A DNA stretch of 20,959 nucleotides from a virus (IMGVR_UViG_3300047369_000255:1-20959), one strand, 5' to 3'. Shown: positions 6,112 to 12,444, counted from the first letter of the stretch. The notes: generated by a model not told the origin, from the letters alone. Made by a program: numbers and translations.

Positions 6112-6977
6112 TAGTAGAAGACGACAACGCTTTAAAATACTTATACGACTATAAAGACGGTAAGATTAAGCAAGGTCTTAAGATAGGTTGTTTATTGGAT
6201 GAAAATCTCGTTTTAAAAAGAGGAGAGTTTAACCTTTGTTTAGGGTTGGACAATGTAGGGAAGACGTTTTGGTTATTATGGTATTTTACAACACTAGCAA
6301 AAAAACACAAATTAAAGTTTATTATTTGGAGTGGTGAGAATAGGTCCTCACAATTAAAAAGAGATATTATAGAAATGTGGACAGGCACTAAATTAAAAGA
6401 CTTAACGAAGTTTGAAATACTAAAATATAATAATGAAATAAGTAAATATTTTAAGTTTATTAATAACAGAAAACTTTATAGTCCTATTGATTTGTTTAAC
6501 ATCTTCGCAAACTCTGACGCTGATGTGTGTGCTATCGACCCTTATACTGGATTGAATCACGACAGACGAGTTAATCAATTTGACAGAAACTATAATTTCT
6601 GTAATAGTGCGAGAAAATTTTGTAATAAGACAGGTAAGACTTTGTTTGTAAGTATTCATCCTCAGACTGAGGCAGCTCGTAGAGTCTACCCTCCTGACCA
6701 CTTACTCAACGGACACATTCAAAACCCTAGAAAAGCTGACTGCGAGGGAGGCCAGGTGTTCCCAAATAGAGTCGATTCGCTATTCGTAGTCCACAGATTA
6801 ATATCACATAAGGAATTATGGCCTTTTACAGAGGTTCACGTTATGAAAATTAAAGACCGAGAATCAGGAGGAAGCTGTACAATGTTAGGAGAGCCTTTAA
6901 GATTTGATTTCAACAACGGTTTAGGTTTTACAATCGGAGGCATAAACCCACTAAAAAATACAGAGAATTATGGATGA
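6108..6977 (+). CDS. RecA/DnaB-like replication ATPase (helicase-like)
   Basis: The product has 289 residues and one RecA-type core. The Walker A motif is GLDNVGKT (46-53), Walker B is ADVCAIDPYTG (138-148, D144), and a strand ends LFVSIHPQTEA with H184 in the sensor position. MKIKDRESGG (246-255) follows, like the basic finger of DnaB-type helicases. The N-terminal helicase domain of full DnaB (about 150 residues) is absent, so this is a core-only version as in several phage replicative helicases and KaiC-like ATPases. Next to the initiator-like gene it most likely unwinds or loads at the origin. A RepA-type primosome ATPase is the alternative. Confidence 0.8.
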   Translation: MIVEDDNALKYLYDYKDGKIKQGLKIGCLLDENLVLKRGEFNLCLGLDNVGKTFWLLWYFTTLAKKHKLKFIIWSGENRSSQLKRDIIEMWTGTKLKDLTKFEILKYNNEISKYFKFINNRKLYSPIDLFNIFANSDADVCAIDPYTGLNHDRRVNQFDRNYNFCNSARKFCNKTGKTLFVSIHPQTEAARRVYPPDHLLNGHIQNPRKADCEGGQVFPNRVDSLFVVHRLISHKELWPFTEVHVMKIKDRESGGSCTMLGEPLRFDFNNGLGFTIGGINPLKNTENYG

Positions 6978-7239
6978 ATTAGAACTATTACTTAGAAAAA
7001 ACAAATTACATATCTTAATTATAAAAGCAATGCACGATTGTGATAAGGGTAAACCATCTAAAAATAGATTAGATGCCTTAGACACTCTAAAAACATCAAT
7101 GGAAACGATTCACGAGTTAGCAGAACACAATAGAAACTTATTAAAAGAAGTAAGAAAGCTTAGACTAAACAATGCATTACAGACAAAGGATATAGTAGAA
7201 TTGAAACTAAAAATAAACACTTTAGAAGAGTGGAAATAA
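6970..7239 (+). CDS. coiled-coil protein of unknown function (89 aa)
   Basis: The gene overlaps the ATPase gene by eight bases. The product is largely helical and charged, with leucines at heptad spacing from about residue 45 to the end (TIHELAEHNRNLLKEVRKL, VELKLKINTLEEW). It has no cysteine pair and no enzyme motif. It may be an oligomeric accessory of the replication ATPase before it, but only position suggests that. Confidence 0.65.
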   Translation: MDELELLLRKNKLHILIIKAMHDCDKGKPSKNRLDALDTLKTSMETIHELAEHNRNLLKEVRKLRLNNALQTKDIVELKLKINTLEEWK

Positions 7240-7250
7240 AATAAAAAATT

Positions 7251-7364
7251 ATGAATTACTTATTAAGTCTTTTATTGATATCACATTTTATAGCTATATT
7301 GACTGGAATGTTTTTAATTAGATTAATTGATATATATTTTAACGATGAAGAAAAGAACCCTTAA
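7251..7364 (+). CDS. single-pass membrane protein (37 aa)
   Basis: The ATG follows an A-rich leader 11 bases after the previous stop. Residues 3-30 are hydrophobic (LLSLLLISHFIAILTGMFL), then a short acidic tail (NDEEKNP). One membrane span is predicted. It overlaps the next gene by 20 bases. No family is recognised. Confidence 0.5.
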   Translation: MNYLLSLLLISHFIAILTGMFLIRLIDIYFNDEEKNP

Positions 7365-7536
7365 CGAATACCGACAAGTCAAAGACTCAGTTTATACTCA
7401 GATTTACGAGGACGAGTTAAAGACGAACAGAATACTTAGTTACATACTAAAAAAGTATTGTGATAAATACCCAAACGATAAAGACTTAGGACAACAAATA
7501 AGAAAACTAATAAACGATGGCACTGAACGCAAATAA
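7345..7536 (+). CDS. small basic helical protein (63 aa)
   Basis: I chose ATG 7345 (MKKRTLNEYRQ) over a TTG six codons upstream, because the protein-like part begins here and an A-rich stretch precedes it. The 63-residue product is charged and helical (DELKTNRILSYILKKYCDKY). It overlaps the next gene by 20 bases. No motif is recognised. Confidence 0.6.
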   Translation: MKKRTLNEYRQVKDSVYTQIYEDELKTNRILSYILKKYCDKYPNDKDLGQQIRKLINDGTERK

Positions 7537-7879
7537 AAAAGGAAAAAATTTCGAGAGAAAAATAGCAAACGAATTAAGCAAAGAGTTTAACTGTAAAATT
7601 CGAAGGACTCCGCTTTCAGGCGGGATGGATTTTAAAGGAGACATTCTTTGTATTGACGATAACTCTATTATGTCAGAGTTTTCTTGGGAGTGTAAGAACC
7701 AAGAGAAACTAAATATTTGGAAGGCTCTCGCTCAGTCTCGTAATGACGCACCGAGAGGGACTATTCCTTTGGTCTGTTTTACGAAAAACTTTGAGTCAGA
7801 ATATGTTGCTGTACAGTTCAACGACTTTGTAAATATTGTTAAAGAATTAGAAGAGTTAAGAAATGAAAGAAACACTTAA
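7517..7879 (+). CDS. PD-(D/E)XK nuclease, Holliday-junction-resolvase-like
   Basis: A 120-residue nuclease. The core is complete: KKGKNFERKIANEL with E13, then RTPLSGGMDFKGDI with D42, then FSWECKNQ with E58 and K60. After it, NIWKALAQSRNDAPRGTIPLVCF gives the Q/R-containing helix and last strand of the fold. This layout is shared by archaeal-type Holliday junction resolvases and small phage endonucleases. It could cut branched replication or recombination intermediates before packaging; this is inferred from family and place. It is the third nuclease-like gene in the operon and the one with the clearest active site besides the YqaJ-type enzyme. Confidence 0.75.
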   Translation: MALNANKKGKNFERKIANELSKEFNCKIRRTPLSGGMDFKGDILCIDDNSIMSEFSWECKNQEKLNIWKALAQSRNDAPRGTIPLVCFTKNFESEYVAVQFNDFVNIVKELEELRNERNT

Positions 7880-8207
7880 TAAAATAGCTGATATTATAGA
7901 CGACTATAATACTACTGACATCTTTGACGGTCAGACGCTAAACAACCAATTAAAACAACTTACGTCTATGTTGTACCACGTTGAAACAATAAGAACGAAA
8001 GCACACCAAGACTTTGAGTCTGTTATTCATAATAAAGTAAATGAAGGTTTTAGCGTAGCAAGGGCAACAAACGAAGCTAACGTTGCTGTTCCCGAGATGT
8101 ATAGACTAAGAAGATTATTGGAATCTGGGTATCGTGTAGCCGATTCAATGAGAACTAACATAAGTTTTTTAAAGTCTGAAATGTATAATGTTCAAAAAGA
8201 TTATTAA
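7863..8207 (+). CDS. conserved-looking helical phage protein of unknown function (114 aa)
   Basis: The gene overlaps the resolvase-like gene by 17 bases. The product is all-helical by appearance: residues 1-50 (LNKIADIIDDY, NNQLKQLTSMLYHVETIRTKAH), then VNEGFSVARATNEANV, then YRLRRLLESGYRVADSMRTN. No catalytic pattern or membrane segment is seen. I recognise no family with confidence. The helical-bundle look would fit a structural or scaffold-like accessory factor. Confidence 0.65.
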   Translation: MKETLNKIADIIDDYNTTDIFDGQTLNNQLKQLTSMLYHVETIRTKAHQDFESVIHNKVNEGFSVARATNEANVAVPEMYRLRRLLESGYRVADSMRTNISFLKSEMYNVQKDY

Positions 8208-8216
8208 TTTTACAAA

Positions 8217-8705
8217 ATGAACAACAAGCTTATTAAGAAAATAGAGAATTTTATTTTGTTTATTGGTAGAGAATACCGAGTTGTTCAAATAGAAGATTTT
8301 AAACAGGATATAATCTTACTCTTATTAGAAAAGGGCGAAGACTTTATTTTGCAATTAGATAGCGAGAACAGTATTAAAAAATATATATATAAGCTTTGTC
8401 TGTTTCAAATAATAAACGAGAGAGGACAGTATCAAAAAAAGTATTATATACCTGCTCACTTTCAAGACTTAAAAGATATAGACACTTACTCAAATACTTG
8501 TTTCAAAGATGAGGTATTAATTGAATTAGTTGACTCACTATCGGGATTAGATAAGATACTTATTGAGCAGTTATTAATTTGCAGAGGCATTAAGTCTTGT
8601 CTATCTGAAAAAAGTAAAATAAGCAACTCCACTATCAATTTTAAAATAGAAGAGTTATCAAAAAGAATTAAACAAAAATGGCAATTAAACGAATTTTATG
8701 GTTGA
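8217..8705 (+). CDS. putative sigma-70-like transcription factor
   Basis: The protein has 162 residues. Residues 26-70 (EDFKQDIILLLLEK, then KKYIYKLCLFQIINERGQYQKK) resemble the region 2 helices of small sigma factors. Residues 101-155 (LVDSLSGLDKILIEQLL, then SEKSKISNSTINFKIEELSKRIKQKW) read as the helix-turn-helix of region 4. The size fits an ECF-type sigma, but key aromatic residues of region 2 are not obvious. Being the last larger gene before packaging, it would suit a switch to late transcription. Both sigma identity and late role are inferences; a simple helix-turn-helix regulator is the alternative. Confidence 0.5.
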   Translation: MNNKLIKKIENFILFIGREYRVVQIEDFKQDIILLLLEKGEDFILQLDSENSIKKYIYKLCLFQIINERGQYQKKYYIPAHFQDLKDIDTYSNTCFKDEVLIELVDSLSGLDKILIEQLLICRGIKSCLSEKSKISNSTINFKIEELSKRIKQKWQLNEFYG

Positions 8706-8904
8706 GATAATTTTAATAATAACACTAACAACAGCCTGGACAGATTATGCTCGTCCAATGCTTTATATATTAGACTACAAACCTTTTAACTGTAGTTTCT
8801 GCCTAACGTTTTGGCTTTCGATAATAGTATTTTTTATAACTTTTAATCCTATTGTGTTGTCGAGTTCGTTATTTTTACGTATAATAGAAAGACGTTTATT
8901 ATGA
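8698..8904 (+). CDS. small membrane protein with C-x-x-C (68 aa)
   Basis: The gene overlaps the sigma-like gene by eight bases. There is a hydrophobic segment at 2-13, then YKPFNCSFCLTFW (28-39) with C32 and C35, and a second hydrophobic segment at 38-60. A short C-x-x-C-L-T-F-W turn between membrane segments is known from small membrane proteins of the DUF1360 type. A holin or membrane-anchoring role is possible but not shown. Confidence 0.6.
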   Translation: MVEIILIITLTTAWTDYARPMLYILDYKPFNCSFCLTFWLSIIVFFITFNPIVLSSSLFLRIIERRLL

Positions 8905-9176
8905 ATGTAGATAAAGTAATTAAGATATATAAGTTAACTTCAGCTTTTCCGTCTAGTATTGGATTAGATTATTTAAAAAATGAGTTAGACCCTATACTAA
9001 AACAAATAAACCCTGACATTAGGATTAGTTGGGCTTGTAATAGTTGTGTAAAGAATCAAATGTCACAATTATACGGATGGTTAATGAAGAAAGAAGAGAC
9101 AGAGAAAAAAGTAGTTAAAAAGAAAACAGTAAAAAAGAATGTCAGAAAACAAACTCGAAAGAAAAGGGAAAGTTAG
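8901..9176 (+). CDS. small protein with C-x-x-C and lysine-rich tail (91 aa)
   Basis: The start is in an ATGA junction with the membrane protein. Residues 1-62 form a compact part with SWACNSCVKNQMSQLYGW (C46, C49). From residue 63 the protein is nearly all Lys, Arg, Val and Thr (KKVVKKKTVKKNVRKQTRKK), like a histone-H1-type tail. Nucleic-acid binding through the tail is likely. The Cys pair could hold a metal only with extra ligands that I cannot identify. The last 38 bases overlap the acidic protein that follows. Confidence 0.65.
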   Translation: MNVDKVIKIYKLTSAFPSSIGLDYLKNELDPILKQINPDIRISWACNSCVKNQMSQLYGWLMKKEETEKKVVKKKTVKKNVRKQTRKKRES

Positions 9177-9360
9177 CTATGGCTACTTTATAGACGAAGA
9201 GGGTCTATTCTATTACTCAGAAATGAACGGAGAAGTTTACGAGATGTTTGATATTAACGGAGTGTCTTCAATGACATTAAATGATAATTATGATTTTAAT
9301 ATTTTAGAATTAGCATATATATATAATTTAGATGAACTGGATAGAGAAGACGAACTATAA
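9139..9360 (+). CDS. small acidic protein (73 aa)
   Basis: The product is strongly acidic and aromatic (YFIDEEGLFYYSEMNGEVYEMFD; end LDELDREDEL). It starts inside the basic tail of the previous gene, in another frame. Strand-like segments in the middle suggest a small beta domain. No family is recognised. Its charge is opposite to that of the neighbour, so the two may bind each other. Confidence 0.6.
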   Translation: MSENKLERKGKVSYGYFIDEEGLFYYSEMNGEVYEMFDINGVSSMTLNDNYDFNILELAYIYNLDELDREDEL

Positions 9361-9367
9361 CACAGAA

Positions 9368-9508
9368 ATGATGAAACGAAGACTTACATATAACGGAAAG
9401 CAAGTCTATATTAAAAAACTAAAAAGCAAATACGCTTTAGTCTCCCACTATAAAGAGGGAAACATCAAACAGTTTAAAGTTAATATAAAAGACTTAGCTG
9501 ACATATGA
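9368..9508 (+). CDS. tiny basic protein (46 aa)
   Basis: The frame reads MMKRRLTYNGKQVYIKKLKS... and ends in an ATGA junction with the next gene, which supports it. An ATG at 9332 in the same frame would add 12 residues (MNWIEKTNYNTE) and overlap the previous gene by 29 bases; overlaps of that size occur elsewhere in this operon, so it is possible. The product has alternating strand-like segments with Lys and Tyr, like a small SH3- or OB-type piece. Function unknown. Confidence 0.5.
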   Translation: MMKRRLTYNGKQVYIKKLKSKYALVSHYKEGNIKQFKVNIKDLADI

Positions 9509-9771
9509 AGCTAACACCAAAAGAAATTGAGGAGCAAAAGAAACTTCACGGAGCTGAAGCGGTTAACTTCTTTGTGCGGTTTATGGAAGCTAGAGAGAGG
9601 TGGAGAAGACTACCCGATTATTTTATTAAAGAAGTGATTTCAAACAGTGACGATATTAGAACTAATAAAAACCTTAGAGGAGGAAATAATAGAACAAACA
9701 AACGGAAAATTCAAAAGCTCTTGGGAGATAGAGCGGCTGAAACTAGCACACGAAAGAAAGACGATGCCTAA
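9505..9771 (+). CDS. small charged protein upstream of terminase (88 aa)
   Basis: The first 50 residues (LTPKEIEEQKKLHGAEAVNFFVRFMEARERWRRLPDYFIKEVI) read like a normal helical protein. From about residue 50 on, the reading becomes Asn-, Arg- and Lys-rich (RTNKNLRGGNNRTNKRK) and less protein-like, while another frame over the same DNA reads well (9647-9820). The C-terminal third may therefore be real only by default, or the true product may shift frame. No family is recognised; position suggests an accessory packaging or DNA-binding role. Confidence 0.55.
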   Translation: MKLTPKEIEEQKKLHGAEAVNFFVRFMEARERWRRLPDYFIKEVISNSDDIRTNKNLRGGNNRTNKRKIQKLLGDRAAETSTRKKDDA

Positions 9772-9820
9772 ATGGGTTAGAGATTTAATTAAGAAGTATG
9801 AGCAAAAAGCTAACACCTAA
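9647..9820 (+). CDS. overlapping small helical protein, GTG start (57 aa)
   Basis: In the +1 frame relative to the gene at 9505, a stop at 9635-9637 is followed by GTG 9647 and 57 codons. The product reads TLEEEIIEQTNGKFKSSW, then EIERLKLAHERKTMPKWVRDL, then IKKYEQKANT. This is more protein-like than the frame it overlaps, with typical Glu/Lys/Leu codons and an amphipathic helical pattern. It ends 23 bases inside the small terminase gene. Either it is an overlapping gene using GTG, or it is the C-terminus of the 9505 protein reached by a frame change near 9637-9647. Confidence 0.45.
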   Translation: MTILELIKTLEEEIIEQTNGKFKSSWEIERLKLAHERKTMPKWVRDLIKKYEQKANT

Positions 9821-10268
9821 ACAGAGAAAATTTGCTGAAGAGTATGTTAACACAGGCAACGCTTCAGAGGCTTATAGACGAGCTTATGATGTAGGAAAGA
9901 ATACTTCAATTGATACCATTAAAGTAAACTCAAGTAAGATGTTATCAGATACTAACATACTACTAACTATCAAAGAGTTACAAAAGAAAGAAGCTGAGTC
10001 TTTTCAAATCACACGCAAGGACGTAGCTGAGGGTTATTTTAAGATGATTAAATCTTGGGAATATCTTATGGACCTAGCAGCAAAAGAAAACCTCTCTAAG
10101 GAGCAGAAAGCGAAGTTCTATTTACTTAAAGAAATGGTTAAAGGTTCTGACTATAGAGGAGCGTACGATTCTATTGCAAAGATGTTCGGACTCAACGCAC
10201 CTGACAAACAGGAGATAGAGCAGACTGTACACAATATTAATATCAATATAAAGCGTGGAAGCGACTGA
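9798..10268 (+). CDS. terS: terminase small subunit
   Basis: The protein has 156 residues. LTPKQRKFAEEYVNTGNASEAYRRAY (5-30) is the standard N-terminus of Terminase_2-type small subunits and carries the DNA-binding helix-turn-helix. A helical middle follows (KDVAEGYFKMIKSWEYLMDLAAKE, 74-97), and the C-terminus (NININIKRGSD) probably contacts the large subunit. The ring of small subunits recognises phage DNA and loads the large subunit. It overlaps the large-subunit gene by 14 bases, which implies translational coupling. Confidence 0.9.
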   Translation: MSKKLTPKQRKFAEEYVNTGNASEAYRRAYDVGKNTSIDTIKVNSSKMLSDTNILLTIKELQKKEAESFQITRKDVAEGYFKMIKSWEYLMDLAAKENLSKEQKAKFYLLKEMVKGSDYRGAYDSIAKMFGLNAPDKQEIEQTVHNININIKRGSD

Positions 10269-11433
10269 GATATTTGAGCGTAACTATGACAGCGAATCTA
10301 AAATCGTAGTTAATCGAGGAGGGACGAGAAGTAGTAAGACTTGGTCTTTAAATCAATTATGTGCTTTGTGGTTGATTAGTGGCAATTATGGCGAAGGTCA
10401 ATACTGCAACGAGGGTGTATGGACTACAGTACGTAAATATCGTACGAACTTAGACGGAACAGTTGTTAGAGATTTTGAAGATATATTGAAAGCTGAAGGT
10501 TGGTATAATTTAGTTGACCACAACAAGACTAAGAAACAATACAGAGTAGGAAAGAGATTAGTTGAGTTTATAGGAGCAGATGACGAACAGAAACTGAGAG
10601 GAGCTAAAAGAAATATATTATACTGTAATGAAGCAAACGAATTAGAATACAAACAGGAGTTCTTCCAGTTGTTAATGAGGACCGAGAATAAAATCTTTAT
10701 TGACTTCAATCCTGATGACGAACAAGTGTGGATAAATCAGGAGCTAGAGATTAAGCGTTCTAATGAAGTCGGAGACGTTGAGGTAATAGTATCTAATTAC
10801 AAAAACAATTCTTTCTTACCTAAGTCACTAATTAAAGAAATAGAATACCTACAGCAAACAGATAAAGAGTTTTGGAAGATATACGGTCTTGGTGAATACG
10901 GTAATATAAGCGGTTTAATATATGAGAATGTTAAATACGTTGACAGGATGCCTGACGCTAAACTCGTAGCGTATGGATTAGACTTTGGTTATAGCTTAGA
11001 CCCTGCAGCTTGTTTGGCTGTTTACAAACGAGATAAAGACTTATATTTAAAAGAGATAGTTTACGAGAAAGGGTTAACTAATCAGGACCTAGCTGAACGT
11101 CTTAAATCTATTGTCAATAGAGATGAGGTTATCTGTGATAGTGCAGAACCTAAATCAATAGAAGAGTTATATAGATTAGGTATAAACGCAAAACCCGCGG
11201 TCAAAGGTAGGGACTCAATACTAAACGGAATTGACATTCTTAAACGTTATAATATAAACGTTGTTAATAGTAGTAATTTAAAAAAAGAGTTTAGGACATA
11301 TAAATGGGCGACAGACAAAAACGGGAACAGTCTACAAAAACCAATCGGCTTGGACCACTTAATGGATGCGTTGAGATACGTTGCTTTAATACATTTAAAG
11401 GAACATAACAAAGGTTGGTATTCAATTAGATAA
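10255..11433 (+). CDS. terL: terminase large subunit, PBSX type
   Basis: The product has 392 residues with a GTG start overlapping terS; no ATG precedes the Walker A motif at a fitting distance. ATPase motifs: RGGTRSSKT (21-29), ILYCNEANE with the catalytic Glu (121-129), and the coupling strand FIDFNPDD (148-155). RNase-H-like nuclease motifs: GLDFGYSLDP with D243, EVICDSAEPK with D295, and GLDHLMDALRYV with D367 and D371. It pumps DNA into the prohead and cuts it. The length is slightly below the usual 410-450 residues of the PBSX-type family but all motifs are present. Instead of portal and head genes, a regulatory block and tail genes follow. Confidence 0.95.
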   Translation: MEATEIFERNYDSESKIVVNRGGTRSSKTWSLNQLCALWLISGNYGEGQYCNEGVWTTVRKYRTNLDGTVVRDFEDILKAEGWYNLVDHNKTKKQYRVGKRLVEFIGADDEQKLRGAKRNILYCNEANELEYKQEFFQLLMRTENKIFIDFNPDDEQVWINQELEIKRSNEVGDVEVIVSNYKNNSFLPKSLIKEIEYLQQTDKEFWKIYGLGEYGNISGLIYENVKYVDRMPDAKLVAYGLDFGYSLDPAACLAVYKRDKDLYLKEIVYEKGLTNQDLAERLKSIVNRDEVICDSAEPKSIEELYRLGINAKPAVKGRDSILNGIDILKRYNINVVNSSNLKKEFRTYKWATDKNGNSLQKPIGLDHLMDALRYVALIHLKEHNKGWYSIR

Positions 11434-11457
11434 ATTAATTTACAGAGGTAGAATAAA

Positions 11458-11490
11458 AAAAGTGTAAGAAAAGTGTAAGAAAAGTGTAAA
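11458..11490 (+). repeat. three 11-bp direct repeats upstream of a promoter (operator-like)
   Basis: AAAAGTGTAAG occurs twice head to tail and a third time as AAAAGTGTAAA, each exactly 11 bases apart. The array ends three bases before the -33 region of the following promoter. It therefore sits where an activator or repressor bound on one face of the helix would touch RNA polymerase. Confidence 0.6.
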
Positions 11491-11492
11491 AA

Positions 11493-11525
11493 GTTTTTTA
11501 TATATATATTATATTTATATATTTA
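11493..11525 (+). promoter_or_regulatory. promoter of the first stand-alone unit
   Basis: TATATTTA at 11518-11525 differs by one base from the ideal TAnnTTTG. A GTTTTTT stretch about 20 bases upstream replaces the -33 TTTG, so the promoter is weak by itself and may need an activator on the adjoining repeats. Downstream, CATTGTAATTAA is shared with the promoter near 12188. Confidence 0.55.
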
Positions 11526-11552
11526 CATTGTAATTAATTAAAACCAAACACA

Positions 11553-11858
11553 ATGAAAGATTTAAAATTTAAAATTAACAGAACTAAAAAACAAAGAGAG
11601 AACTTAACACAACCTAAAACAATGATATTAAAAGTTTTACAAGACAAAATAAACATACGTCAAAAATTGGTTTGTTTAGTTTCTTGTGAAAACAACTTCT
11701 ATCAATTACTACAGCATAATATAAACGAGTTTGGGTTAAAGAAAATTATAGACATTAGTCAAGTTAAAGACATTAGAGACATTCACGTTATGAATATGAC
11801 AAACCACACTAAAAACGGTACTGTAATTAATTACTTTTCTAAACCAATTACACTATAA
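11553..11858 (+). CDS. stand-alone small protein of unknown function (101 aa)
   Basis: A single gene with its own promoter and terminator, placed after terL. The N-terminus is very basic (LKFKINRTKKQRENL). The middle (MILKVLQDKINIRQKLVCLVSCENNFYQLLQHNINEFGL) is mixed helix and strand, and the end has IHVMNMTNHTKNG. No membrane segment or known motif is seen. Its autonomous transcription and basic character would suit an accessory (moron-like) or host-directed gene, but that is only inference from layout. Confidence 0.65.
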   Translation: MKDLKFKINRTKKQRENLTQPKTMILKVLQDKINIRQKLVCLVSCENNFYQLLQHNINEFGLKKIIDISQVKDIRDIHVMNMTNHTKNGTVINYFSKPITL

Positions 11859-11880
11859 AATAAAAAACAAAAACTAACTA

Positions 11881-11910
11881 AAGAGCCACCGTAAAAAGTG
11901 GCTTTTTTTT
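11881..11910 (+). terminator. intrinsic terminator after the 11553 gene
   Basis: Stem AGCCAC (11884-11889) pairs perfectly with GTGGCT (11898-11903) around an eight-base loop, followed by eight T. The stem can extend by A-T and G-T pairs into the T run. Confidence 0.9.
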
Positions 11911-11969
11911 GCAAATAAATATTTTGTCATTAGTGACTAAATTAAACACTTTTAAGCTCTCAACAGAGG

Positions 11970-12024
11970 GAGCAATGCTAAAGCAATACTTAAGCAATGC
12001 TTAAGCAATACTCAAGCATTAAGA
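11970..12024 (+). repeat. five 11-bp direct repeats (iteron array)
   Basis: Units in order are GAGCAATGCTA, AAGCAATACTT, AAGCAATGCTT, AAGCAATACTC and AAGCATTAAGA, with no spacers. The consensus is AAGCAATRCTT. The last two units and the following purine tract nearly match 6006-6040 inside the initiator gene, including the identical final unit. A shared binding site for the phage initiator is the simplest explanation. Confidence 0.75.
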
Positions 12025-12113
12025 AGAGATAAGATAAGAAGAGAAAAGAAGAGATAAAATGACAATAGACTAAACAATAAAAGACTAGATTATAATAGAT
12101 TATATAATACCAA

Positions 12114-12146
12114 TAGTTAACTTGTAGTTAACTTATAGTGAACTAA
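12114..12146 (+). repeat. three 11-bp direct repeats upstream of a promoter (operator-like)
   Basis: Units are TAGTTAACTTG, TAGTTAACTTA and TAGTGAACTAA, contiguous. Each contains a GTTAAC or near-GTTAAC palindrome. The array ends 17 bases before the -33 TTTG of the next promoter. The sequence differs from the repeats at 11458 but the number and period are the same. Confidence 0.65.
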
Positions 12147-12163
12147 AAAAAACTTAAAAAAGT

Positions 12164-12195
12164 TTTGTAGTTTATAAATATTATATATATATTAG
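12164..12195 (+). promoter_or_regulatory. promoter of the second stand-alone unit
   Basis: TTTG at 12164-12167 and TATATTAG at 12188-12195 are separated by 20 bases, the spacing of Bacteroidota -33 and -7 elements. The spacer contains TTATAAATATTATATATAT, the same block as in the early promoter at 2560-2578. CATTGTAATTAACTAA follows, as in the other two leaders. Confidence 0.65.
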
Positions 12196-12229
12196 CATTG
12201 TAATTAACTAAACAACTAAACTTACAACT

Positions 12230-12394
12230 ATGACTTTAACCACACACGAAAAAATGCTTTTACAAGATTTATTAAGATTATCTAAAAGAGAAAATGAAAA
12301 AACTTTACACAATACTGAATTAAGTAAAGTAGTAAAAGATGATTTAGAATATGATGTTAAACTTGCTAAAGATTTATTAAATAAATTAAAGTAA
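12230..12394 (+). CDS. stand-alone small helical protein (54 aa)
   Basis: This 54-codon gene (MTLTTHEKMLLQDLLRLSKRE...) has its own promoter upstream and a terminator 20 bases downstream, so it is transcribed alone. The product is charged and helical, with leucines at helical spacing (EKMLLQDLLRLSKREN, then YDVKLAKDLLNKLK). It might be a small coiled-coil inhibitor or regulator. The codon pattern is normal for this genome. No family is recognised. Confidence 0.6.
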   Translation: MTLTTHEKMLLQDLLRLSKRENEKTLHNTELSKVVKDDLEYDVKLAKDLLNKLK

Positions 12395-12413
12395 AAACTA
12401 AACAACTAAATTA

Positions 12414-12443
12414 AGAGCTACTTTAACGAGTAGCTTTTTTTTT
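12414..12443 (+). terminator. intrinsic terminator after the 12230 gene
   Basis: AGCTACT (12416-12422) pairs perfectly with AGTAGCT (12429-12435) around a six-base loop, followed by nine T. Confidence 0.9.
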
Positions 12444-12444
12444 G

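Larger units (their letters stand above)
11911..12229 (+). other. non-coding regulatory or origin-like region
   Basis: No gene with a start codon is supported here. In order it holds: an imperfect inverted repeat GTCATTAGTGAC (11936-11947), the five-unit 11-bp array (11970-12024), a purine-rich stretch of A and G (12021-12058), AT-rich DNA (12059-12113), a second 11-bp repeat triplet (12114-12146), A-tracts and a promoter. Iterons next to purine-rich and AT-rich DNA are the parts of a phage origin. One frame across the array reads SNAKAILKQCLSNTQALRR without a start, close to the basic peptide of DUF1376-like proteins. A decayed copy of that gene end is therefore an alternative explanation. 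Confidence 0.6.

Noticed and set aside
11936-11947. Imperfect inverted repeat GTCATTAGTGAC as an operator
   Set aside because: Four-base arms are too short to separate from chance, and no promoter lies next to it; it is mentioned only in the region description.
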